From positions 18,699,667 through 18,763,666 of the forward strand of contig OX424568.1 of assembly GCA_949152475.1 (NCBI GenBank): a stretch of 64,000 nt of DNA, read 5' to 3'. Positions 43,966-56,100 of the stretch are shown one piece after another; position 1 is the stretch's first letter; each line of letters starts with the position of its first letter. This DNA comes from Terebella lapidaria. Taxonomy: Eukaryota; Annelida; Polychaeta; Terebellida; Terebellidae. Below the pieces are notes generated by a model that did not search any database, was not told where the DNA came from, and saw only the letters and a program-made list of their open reading frames with translations. Made by a program: the position numbers and the translations under genes.

Positions 43966-46952
43966 TTTATTTAAAGACACATAATATATAGCGCAGTCAC
44001 TTTCTTGACATATTACTACGATCACAGGAAAATACAAATGTACCAAATGATTAAGTGAAATATTAAATTCATGATTTCATATACATTTTTTTTCTTCTTT
44101 CAAATTCATGTTTAAGTACAAATTGCAGTACAAAGCTAATGTATACAAATTCTTTAGGATGCAAATGTAAAAATACATATTTTCAAAGTACACATACAGA
44201 ACATGATATCAAAAACTGACTGTTCTATCTATTCAGTTCACTCTTTTTGATGAACTAATATTGGTTATATCATGTATATTGAAGACTAAATGCCTAATTA
44301 TGAGGTATGATAATATATTTTTTATAAGTCTGAACAGTTACGAAAAACATTTTATGCACGTGAACATCAAAATGGAGAAAGATTCAGCAATTTAAAAACC
44401 AGGAATGTTGATTGTAGGACAGCAGATAACAAAGTGACCAGATAAAGGGTAGATCTTCTATTTTAGAGTACAATACAACAACAAAATGCGAGACAAATTC
44501 CCTTTGCACCCATATAAATAGTTAAAAACATACAAAATGCTGTATATCAATGACCAGTACAACAAAAATTCAAATGAGAAAGAGGAAAACAGATGCTAAA
44601 CCTGTTGAATAATGTTGAATACATTTCACAGATCTAAAATTATGAAAAGTCACAATATAAAAGGAATATCGATAGATATACAAAAATGCATGAAGATTGC
44701 ATGAAAACGATTCTTTGCATACACATCTGAAGAGTTTTAAGCATACATACAAAATACCATCTCGCCAATGATTTTGATATACGCAGATCGATAATATATG
44801 AATATCAAATTGAGAAATCTCCTAGCATTTTTTGTTTCTGAAAGATCACAATTCTTCACAACGAACATGATAGAATTATACGCACGTAATATCAGAAGAA
44901 AAGCCACCTAGTTTACTGCATGACGTCGGGACAACACAGCACCACATTAATGCACCAACCACGATATCAATCATAAGCTTATAACAAGGTGCAAATTTTG
45001 TACGTTTCCTAGCCCTAGAAAGTATATACATAGACACAAAACTGCATCACTGGTTTCAAACATGTTAAATGCAAATTAAGTTATATTCATACAATCCCAC
45101 ATAATCATAGTAATGAACTACAGAAACTAGTCATGCAAAAGCACCCAAAAATTTTCACACATATCAAGTCGCTCTATATATAATTGTACATGCCTAATGT
45201 GCCATAATACACATATACACAAACAATATGTAAAATACCCACAAGTCTTCCAATCAGCTTGAAAATACATATATCTGTTGTGCATCTCATGAATATCGTG
45301 CCGCTTTAGAGCGCAGCTGAAGATAATACTCAGGCAGTATATATATAATAGTACACACAGTCATAGAAATTGGCATAACGATGCAGGTATCAAAATAAGA
45401 TTTCTGTCGATTCTGCAGAAGTATTCGAGTATTTCCGCTGGATTTCGTTCGGCTATGTTTTGGATCCCCTGAGGAGTGACGACTCACTCATGTATCACTG
45501 AAATGCTGGGATTATGGAAATGATAACTGGAGAGAACTCGCAGTCAAGTCAGATACATTGACACAGCCATACCTCGAGCAAAACAAAAAAGAAAGAAAAA
45601 ACAAAAACCAGCTGAAAATTCAACTGTTTAAATAGATCGTATACAGACCGATTCTCACATTGGGGGCCTCAATTTATTAGAACATGAAGCCTCGCAAGTT
45701 CTAAGTACCGGGTGTATGCCCTTCCCTAATCACCCTGATTTTGTATATAGATACTGAATTCTAAATCTTCAACAATTGTATACTTACACTGTCATGCATT
45801 CGTACAAGTTTAACTGCTTGACTACCGGTAGAATAGACATCAAAATCCTAGTTTTAATCATTAATGCCTAATTTAAAATTAATATATATTTTATTACCCT
45901 GTTACTAGTCAATAACTAAGACTACTGTTTAAATGTTTATATGTTTGGAATCCAACCACACTGCAAAAGACCAACACTTTTTCAATCTCTATTAAAGAAT
46001 CTCACACCCAAATCATTCATAAATTTTCATACATATGAATAACGAATAGTCTGACTGGTCAGTAATTGATTTGACCAGTAACATGCCATTACCACAAGTA
46101 ACATTTTTCTTAGCAAGTAGCACCATGACATAAGATCTTTCAACGGACGCGCACAATAACATACAGTGAATATCATGAAAATAACAACATTACAGGGACC
46201 AGCCCCGATTCATTTATCATGTTAACCTTCACGTCAATATGTAACACAGCAAAATACGCAGAAATTATTAATGCCAGACTATTCCGAGATGAACGCCCAA
46301 CACTTAGATCATATTTTAACACCAACAATATTCAGCAAATTGAATATTTCACCTATTGATAGTAAAAAGAAAATCGTCATCTTATATAATTAGACCACAA
46401 TATAACCAGCAGTACATTGTTAACAATCACATATCAATGCTAGAATATGATAACATCAAAGACAACAAATAAAAGAATATAGATATTTCTTTTAAATGTA
46501 TAACATTTTGGATCACAACCATACGTTTGGAGAGCGCATGAAATAGACTGCAGTGAAAACTTTTATCTAGTGCGTTCAGTCACAGTTCACTTTTTATTTT
46601 GTTGTAATTTGCCTACAATTAAATACTGATCCACAAAGATCAGTAATACTTAACGAAGAACTGTTCACATCAAAACATACCGAGTTCACATCCAAAGACA
46701 TCAAATACCACAATATGTGACCACAATGCAAAGCAAAAAACTTGAATAGCAAATTTTTCCTAGAAAATATTCACACAAATTTTCATGGTAGAAAATAATT
46801 CTTAGCTTGACAACCACAGTTACCAAGCAACAGCTTGTTAATATTATTGCCTAGCAACAGCTTGTGATTGCCTAGCAACAGCTAATAGTTGCCTAGCAGC
46901 TGATAGGTGCCTAGCAATGACTGATGGTTGCCTAGCAACAGTTCTCGACAGC
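43966..46952 (-). other. Probable ~3-kb 3'UTR of the diacylglycerol kinase gene
   Basis: Minus-strand AATAAA at 43966-43971 is a candidate end for a 3'UTR starting after the stop codon at 46953. The stretch is AT-rich, free of transposons recognised elsewhere in the window and without conserved ORFs. No stronger 3' end is evident. Length is inferred, not proven. Confidence 0.45.
46819..46939. promoter_or_regulatory. Tandem array of six RFX X-box-like motifs
   Basis: GTTACCAAGCAAC at 46819 and GTTGCCTAGCAAC at 46927 fit the X-box GTNRCC-N(0-3)-RGYAAC exactly. ATTGCCTAGCAAC at 46846 and 46867, GTTGCCTAGCAGC at 46888 and GGTGCCTAGCAAT at 46906 fit with one or two mismatches. Starts are 27, 21, 21, 18 and 21 bp apart. 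The array lies 14-134 bp beyond the kinase stop codon. It could be an enhancer, or just a ~20-bp minisatellite. Confidence 0.6.
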
Positions 46953-49900
46953 CTAATGATGATGATGCTGACTCATGTGGTACAACTTCTCCTTGATATC
47001 TTTGATGGCGTGTTGTATTCGCTTCAAATGTCCGACCTTTGTCACTCCCATTTCCTGAAACAAAAGAATTATGCATTTAATCAAACTGATATAAGTGGTA
47101 CAGGTACAATGTGGGATCTGTTGATGAAGTACAATTCATTTATCATAACTGACAATCATATAATATCAGTGATCTTTGATTAGGCATGAGTTCATGTTTC
47201 ATATAATTTTTTTCACATTCATTTTGTTTTTGTATAAACTTTCCACTTTCGACATCTACCCAGGCTAATGAATGGGCTTATTTGGATGGTGCAAATAACC
47301 TAACATACATATAAGTCTACACTGACATTGCCCCAGTCAGCTACAAACCTTGAGGTCCGTGCGGCCGAGGTGAAGCAGCTCGGGACCCCGGATGTCGTTA
47401 CTGATGAACTTATCTCGGTACTCGCCCAGCCCGATGCAGACAAGCCACTGACCGACTTCCTCCGTGCCCCACTCCTGGATCCCTCGCACTGTAGAGGTAA
47501 TGGCAGAATTAGACAATGTCCGATTTCACAACATTTTCTGTCTTGAATTTTAAAACAATATTTTTGAAAAAAAAATCCTTATTTTTGGCAATTCTTTCAA
47601 TTTGAATGAACTCGTATGTTGACATGATGAGGAAGATACAAATCAAGCGACGAGGTGCTTTCAATTAAAAATATTTTGTAGAAAGTTTCTATAACGTTTG
47701 TTTGAAAATCAAGAATTTTTTCCACATGCTACAAGGTACATAATTATTCTGGTGAGAATCGTGGCAAATTCGTGAAAACAGGTACATGTCAGTTGATTCA
47801 CTAGTTGACTAACCGCTAGGTCCAGTGTATTCGTCCTTGCTCTTGTCCTTGCGGGCGCCTCGCATCAGTCGGCCCATCAACCGGAACCGGATCTTCTCCT
47901 TACGCTTCTGGTGCAGCTCAGATGCCTGTTTTTGAAGGGGAAAAAATGTCACAAATTTGGCCACATGAATCACATTTTTACAATATTTTTGGGGGAATAG
48001 TGAATAAGTATCCATATTTTTTCATTGATATTCACCTCAAGTACATTTATGTAAATGCATTTTGATATGGACAAACAAAACCACAAGTAGGTTACTATCT
48101 TTACTGTAAAGGAGGATTATTTAGTGGGGGTTTCAATTTCGCAAATTTCAAGATTTTTATAGTACGCAAGTATTAATTTAATATTCCTGTTGGGCCAAAT
48201 TCACGAAATTAAATGGTATACACCCAAATTCGTGATTTCCAACCCTTGCTATATAATCCTTTTTTACAGTAATTTTGCATTTTCCCATGTGATAATATTA
48301 AACATGGCCTGATAGATCACTAACCTCCTGTTCAATAGCTTGGAAGTGCGGCAGACCGCCGATCTCATAAACTTTACGCATCTCATTGTCCATGCCTTCT
48401 AGGGCAGACTGCAACTTCTCCTCGACCTCAGCTCGCATTTTCTGTTTCAACAAAAGATTTTATTTTATTTAAGTCCAGTAAAATAAAGCGATATATTTTT
48501 GATGAGTTTGAAAATGGAACAATACGCGTACATTTAATTAATTTTCGCAACAAATACATTGAATTCTGATATTTGACTACCATTTCATAAAGATGTGGAT
48601 TGTATTGCTTGTAAATGGATTTTTTCTTATAATTTTAGTATATTTGACTGTCAGCGGAATAGTTCTGTGACTCACCAGCGATGCAGCTTTGTCAACCATG
48701 AACAACTTTGTCTCGTTGTACAAAGTCCGAACACTGCTAACCAAGTCCGATACTTGTGTACGGATTGCCGGCTGAAATGAACAGGTTTGAAGGTTTTTAC
48801 TTATTTTTGGATTTGTACAAAAAGTTAAATCTCAATAATTTCTGTTCTGTTTTCTGAAGAGAAAAGATGGAAATTGTTATAGGGTTGCAACAATCAATAC
48901 ATTCCAAAACCACATAAACCAGTACACTGTAATGATTTGGACATCAAACAATATTGTAAATGAATCATGAAACTAAAACTAAACCAAGAAGATGGGAAAT
49001 ATTTAAACATTTAAACACAGTCATCATGGTCATGCAAGCTTGCACATTCATAAAACCACAAAAAAACTAGACATAAAAGCCTATAGGCTTTGTGGCATCC
49101 CCCAATTTTTCTTTTCTTTTCTAATGGTGAAACTTGACTGTTATTATAATACATATACCAGGATTATTGAACACAGGTGGGAGTGAGAGTTCAAATTATA
49201 GCAGTTGCTCACTAGACAAATGTCCATCAGATATTTGTTTTAATCTCAATAGGTATTAAATGTACAGACATGACAGACATTCATAATACAAGCAAAAAGG
49301 AAATTATTCTGGGTTCTGACTAAGTAAAACAATGATAATTTGGTCACTGCATGTGAAATACAGCTAGAAAACAAAACAATGCATGTAGTTTCATCCAGAT
49401 AAACACAGTGCTGTTTTAACTGAATACAATGAACAATTGACCGGCAAGCAAGGCCCAGGCAGACCTTCAAAGCTGTTATCTTCAGTTTGGGTCATCATTA
49501 TATAACCACCTATTGTTTTCTTTAGAAAGGGAAGGAGGGCATTGTTCCAACTTGTTGGTGTTAGTATAGTAAACTGGGGTGAGGGGACAGGAGAGGGGGG
49601 GGGGGGAGAGGGGCAGTGCATACAAGTCACTGATACATTGCTACATTCATATGCAGATTAGACTGGCTGACAGTGGAGGTGGGGGAGGGAGAGGGGGGGG
49701 GGGGGGGGTATTGCCTTATCACAGGCATTACTGAGCAGGGCTCTCATATACTGCACTGGCTGAGAGGGCAGAGCCTAGCCTCATGCTGGACATGCAGGCT
49801 GCAGTCAGTGAATACAGTAGCATGGCTCAGTCACAGTATTACATCTGCATGGGGGCAGGTGAGGGAAAAATTCTAAGTCCAAAAAAAAATACACCCAAAA

Positions 49901-50119
49901 AATTTTTTCCACCTGGAAATTGCCTGAATCAAATTATGACATTGACAGGAATCGCCCGATTTTTTTTTCCAAAATGGCCGCTGGCGGCCATCTTGGATTT
50001 CGGGTCTCGACGAAAAACAATAGGGGTTAGGAGCAAAGTATTTCGGATGAGCTGTGAAAATTTCGGAAAGATAGATTTAGGCGTTCAAGAGTTATGATCC
50101 GGAAACCGAACGGCGGAAG

Positions 50120-50167
<48 letters not shown>

Positions 50168-53100
50168 AAAAAAACAGACAAAAACATAAGGCCTCCCGAT
50201 TTTCAATCGGGATGCCTAATAATTATTGAAGACAACATCCAATCAAAATTGAAAACCGTCATAGAAGGAATTAAAAAAAACATATCCAAAACTATTCCGA
50301 AGAAATGAATGCCTGATCATCCTTGATATTATAATGTGTATCATATAAACCATCATAATTATATTGACATATGATACACAACACTAAAGGAAAGGCACAA
50401 CACAATATATCATACTATAAAATCAAATCAGTCGTTAATTTTCTAGACAATGTTTTCGACAGTTTAACTACACACCCAAGCATACTAGTACTCCAAAAAC
50501 ACTATACAACATAAACACATTCAACACACAACGCTATCTTGCACACCTCTTCACTGCTCGGTCCCGGCTCATCGGCGGACTGTCAAAATAAACCCAGAAA
50601 TTGGATAACTTGCTGATATTGGGCGAGTTTTGGAGACATTTCTTGGTATTAGCAGGAAACTAGACGTCAAGGCCTAAAGATGCCTTGGAGGCATTTCGGT
50701 GTGATGATTAATTTATAATATATACTAGATATCGACGAAAAAGAAAAATGCCGACTCGGCAAAAAAATTTCGGGTCAAGGTCAAAGTTCATCCATAATAC
50801 CAATTAAACATGTTTGTCTAGGGCGACGAGTCCAAAAATAACATCCGTTTCGCTCTACGAAGCATCGTTTCCGAGATATCGACGAAAACGAGAAATGCCG
50901 ACTCGGCAAAAAAATTTCGGGTCAAGGTCAAAGTTCATTCATAATACCCTTAAGACATGTTTGTCTAGGGCGACGAGTCCGAAAATAACGTCCGTTTCGC
51001 TCTACGAAGCACCGTTTCCGAGATATCGACGAAAACGAAAAATGCCGACTCGGCAAAAAAATTTCGGGTCAAGGTCAAAGTTCATCCATAAAACCCTATA
51101 GACATGTTTGTCTAGGGCGACGAGTCCGAAAATAACGTCCGTTTCGCTCTACGAAGCACCGTTTCCGAGATATCGCCGAAAACGAAAAATGCCGACTCGG
51201 CAAAAAAATTTCGGGTCAAGGTCAAAGTTCATCCATAATACCCCTTAGGCATGTTTGTCTAGGGCGACGAGTCCGAAAATAACGTCCGTTTCGCTCTACG
51301 ACACACCGTTTCCGAGATATCGCCGAAAACGAAAAATGCCGACTCAGCAAAAAAATTTCGGGTCAAGGTCAAAGTTCATTCATAATACCCCTCAGACATG
51401 TTTGTCTAGGGCGACGAGTCCGAAAATAACGTCCGTTTCGCTCTACGACACACCGTTTCCGAGATATCGACGAAAACGAAAAATGCCGACTCGGCAAAAA
51501 ATTTTCGGGTCAAGGTCAAAGTTCATCCATAATACCCCTTAGACATGTTTGTCTAGGGCAACGAGTCTGAAAATAACGTCCGTTTCGCTCTACGACGCAC
51601 CGTTTCCGAGATATCGACGAAAACGAAAAATGCCGACTCAGCAAAAAAATTCAAGGTCAAGGTCATGTTCATCCATAATACCCCTTAGACATGTTTGTCT
51701 AGGGCGACGAGTCCGAAAATAACGTCCGTTTCGCTCTACGACGCACCGTTTCCGAGATATGCAGGATGCCTCATGGATGACTCAGCAAAAAATTATTTTG
51801 ACCTCTAGGTCAAAGGTCGTTTGACGTATCGATCCCAAAATCAATAGGGTTCTTCCCTGTTGATATATAAACCTCCGTGCAAAATTCTGCAACTATTGCC
51901 TGAATATTTTTCGAGTTATCGTCCGGAAATCAAGTTTCAAGATCAGCCTCGATTTCATCCTCAAGGACCTCACGGACCTCGGAGCCGGATCAAAAAAAAT
52001 AATACACCCTAGAGATGTTTGTCTAGGGCGACGAGTCCGAAAATAACGTCCGTTTAGCTCTACGACGCACGGTTTCTGAGATATGCAGGAAGCCTCAAGG
52101 ATGAATCAGCAAAAAATTATTTCGACCTCTAGGTCAAAGGTCGTTTGACGGATCGATCCCAAAATCAATAGGGTTCTTCCCTGGTGGCATATGAACCTCC
52201 ATGCAGAGTTCTGCAACTATTGCGTAAATATTTTTCCAGTTATCGTCCGGAAACCAAGTCTCAAAATTAGCCTTGATTTCATCCTCACGGACCTCACGGA
52301 CCTCGGATCCGGCTCAAAAAGAATAGGGTTCTTCCACATATCATTTCTGACTTGTGGTGAAAATTTGACGAGGATCCGTCAAGGCAATCTAAAGTTATCG
52401 TCCGGAAACCAAAAGTGGCGGAAGAAGAAGAAAAAAAAAAAAAAAATCTGCTAAAACCATAAAGGCATTTCGGCAGACATGCACATGTAGATACAATTTG
52501 TATACATCTGTTTCGTCATGTTCATATCGCTTGTAATAATTGGCATAAAAAAAATGGCTTCACTCTGAACTTGATAAATCGATCAATATTTTGTAATATT
52601 AAAAATTTCACCATTTCCATGACAACAATGATATGAATGTATTCTGTCCCCATGGCTACCCTACTAACCACTGACTACCTACCGAAGCAAGTTTGCCCGC
52701 GGGGTACAGCCGGTCGAGAAATCCTGATGCCTGGGTGGCCAGATGGAACAGTTCTTGTTCCACAGAACTGTGACATATTGAAGCAACCTTGACGCTGCAA
52801 AATGAATATTTACGAATATTTCAGCAAAATATATAGATTTGAACAGAGTGACCCAGTCATACATTGGTTACCATGGTGATATTCACTGCGCCCCTACCTT
52901 TTGATGAGAAGTTCCGTAGCCTCCACAAAGGAGTGAAGTATTGACGTCTCTTCATCACTAAGCAGGTGATGCCGTGGGCTGATTGGTCGCTCAATCTTCT
53001 GTTTCTCGGTCCAAGTTTTCAGAGCTTCCTCGAATACCTGGAATCATTCAAGAAGTTTATTTTATAGCGGCCTTGTCTAGTATTTGAAAGTCAAAGTCAT

Positions 53101-56100
53101 TTTGAAAAGTATTGATGAAGTGATCTTAGTAATCGTCAGTCATCTATATGCATTCATTCTTTATTTAAATATTCACGTTTCATTCTTTTACTATATTTCA
53201 TAATAAAATCTATTCCTTTTATTCTGCAATATATTTTATACCTGGTTCATTTGTTCATATTATATAAATGAGGTCATTTTGATCTGATATCGACAATTTT
53301 ATTTTTGATCTGAAAACTATTACAAGTGACAATACCTTATCTCGTGTCAGCATCTGGGCGCGGTTCTTGTGTTTGATACGGACGTAGCCTGGAGGCTGGA
53401 CCCAGGCCTCGCCATCCACTTGTACAGGGACCCCCTCCTCTCCGTGGATTGTGATCTTTACACTTCGACACTGGAGATAGACAAAACAGCAGGTAACTTG
53501 TTGTAATTTAAGCCAGCTTGAAGCCCTCAACTCAGAATATTTCCAAAATTCATACAGTACAAGTTACCAAATGTTAAAAGTCAAAGTAATCGGTCACGAC
53601 GTCCAGAAAATTGCTACCAAGTACGTGTAAACCGAACTCTTTGGAACAGTTTTCCAATCTTTCACAAATTACAAGTAAAAGGTCATTGTTGAAGTTCATG
53701 ACTACAAACCTGGGCGATTCTGTGTCTCTGAAGGTTAAGAACACGAGAGATTCCAAGCTGTACGCTTCCGAACACTGCCACCACCTCCAAGATTTTGTCG
53801 TCAAAGGAGGGAGTTGTAAAATTCTGTAGAAGAAGAAACGAATGACTAAATCAGCAATATTTTCATATACATCGGACATCTTAGCGTGTAAATTGACTTG
53901 GTTGAATGTTCAAAATAAGTACCAATGTATTAATACAACTATTCGATGTTCACATATACAAGACATGAGAAACTTACATCTCCTTTTGTTGTGCCCCAAA
54001 AGTTTGTTCCACCCATGTAGCTGTAATATAAAATCACAACTTTCATATGATACACAAAACATAATATTACTCGGGGCCCACATAGATCCAGTAACATTAT
54101 GGAAAATGTTTTTTTCATTTTTATTAACATTTTTGCGAAAAGTTTGAATCTCCTTAACTCTCAAGCTGTACCTTTTCTATGATTACTAATATTAAGAATA
54201 AAATTTTCAGGGAGAACCACTCAATTTGCTGACCTGGTGATGTTAAGTACAACAAGCCCCTGTAAGTTAGGCAGTGGTATCCGTTGTCCATCGCACTCCA
54301 ACGTCACGCGCTGTTCCAAGTTCTTGAACGTCTTGTGAACCATCTCCTTGCTGCCGATGACCCCGTACCACATCATGTTTTTCGTGCGGCTCCGACACTT
54401 CTCGGGATGCTCCTCGCGCTTGTTATGGAAGTCCAGCGTGATTTTCGCATCAAGGCCGATGCCGAAGTAGTTGTTCATGACGCACTTTTCTCTGTAATCT
54501 CCACTGGAAGCCAACAGAGTAGAGCTTTATCATTTGGAATATTTTATTTCGGATAATAATTTCTTAGTATGTCCTCAATAGTTTTGGTTGTTTTAACTAA
54601 GAGTTAGTGAATACTGAAAAGTAGTTCACGGATTTCATCGTGAAATTTCTCTCAGAAATGTGACCAAAAATACCGAACAATCACAGTTGTATACATGTAC
54701 ATGAACGTACATTGTCTATTAACGAAAGATAGAAGAAACTATTACTATCAATGTAAATATCAAACTAATACATGTATGTACAATGTAGAACATACCTATT
54801 TATCTTAGCTACATTGTAAATTGTGAGATCAACTTACATATCAACATCCTCAGCGATGAAAGGTGTAGCGGCAGCACACAAAGCGTCGGCATTGGCCAGC
54901 AACACCTTGCTTATAAAGCTTTTACCAGTCGTCATGCCACCCAGTCCAGTGCTTGTTGCTGTCGTGGAAACACAATACGCCCGTCAAAAATACAATCAAA
55001 TAAAGCTAGACACTAGACAAACAATTTAGGATACAAATTTTCTGCATTTTGTGAAGAGATTCCAGCCAAATTTAGGAGTATATGAGCTGGTGAGTTGGAT
55101 GCTGAATTTTGTTACATATTATATCAGCACAAACATCATGAAATTCTTGATACAAACACCTGTGTTTCATTTGAAAATTTCTATTTTGAACAATAAATGG
55201 TTAACTGAAGCTTCAACTTGAACAATTCCTCAACCAGAATCAAAACGAAATTTTGTGTATGAGAACACCACTGACCAGGCGAGGATGACCGATGTGTCGC
55301 CAACAGTGGGAATGTCAACGTCTCCTTCGAGGGACTCTTGTCCTGACCAATCAAAAGCCCCAGGGACTTGTTGAACGTACTCATGCTGCTGATTCGCCGA
55401 GATGAAAGGTTCCGCGGAACGGCCGAAGAGGGGTCCAGCAGGCTTAGGGCCGGCGGGTTGTAGTCTGTAACCATGGTACCCCAGGAAGGACAAATGTACA
55501 TGTATAGATGATATTAGATGAGTTTGTGATGAATGAATATATTCATACTTTCATACATTCAGGAGCACAATTAATCCAATAAATTGTTAATCATGGCAAT
55601 TTTCGGTGAACAGTTATTCACAAGATGCATATAGATATTGTCGGAAACTCAGGAGCTTGAAGTGCTTTTTTTTTTTTTTTTGTATTTCAAAACCGTTCTG
55701 ATATCCCTATTGATTAACAATGAAAAGCGCTGACAGAAAAGACATTAGTCATAAGTATAAAAATCAATGTTTTTTCATCAATAAGAATATACCGGTGGTA
55801 CAACCTCTCACCTTTTCTGCCGAGTAGAGGGGAGTTCCCCGGTACGGGTGACGGGAGGGGCGAGGGTAGCGGTGACGGCATTGGCGACAGCGAGCCAGGT
55901 GTCGTACATGTACTACTCTCCCCATCGCTGAAGGTAAAGTGCGGCACTGTCAGATGCGCCATCGATGAGATCGGAGGTGACATGGCGCCTAGCAGTTCTT
56001 CCGCGGTCGTCTTCAGCCCAGCAAGATCAAGTTCGTCGTCGGGACTGGTAATTCGGATCTCCATGTCCGAGAAGTCCGGCATCGTTGGCGATAGAGGAGA

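Larger units (their letters stand above)
49066..50217 (+). mobile_element. Family-1-related element with G-rich interior (copy d)
   Basis: The 5' end ACTAGACATAAAAGCCTATA (hairpin AAGCCTATAGGCTT) parallels ACTAGACGTCAAGGCC of the other copies. The 3' end has ACATAAGGCCTCCCGATT, a CCCGATT/AATCGGG hairpin, then GCCTAAT. The 3' unique block (CAATAGGGGTTAGGAGC, TCCGGAAACCGAACGGCGG) matches the family; the satellite core is absent. It includes two G runs and a ~55-bp poly-A tract. It is in a kinase intron, about 440 bp from copy e. Confidence 0.65.

Noticed and set aside
50119-50174. Poly-A tail of a processed pseudogene or LINE
   Set aside because: The A-run sits inside the 3' part of family-1 elements at the same position in several copies, and no retroposed body precedes it.
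50814-51542. Open frames of 95 codons with internal protein repeats
   Set aside because: 147 is divisible by three, so the satellite stays open by arithmetic; there is no start context or conservation.
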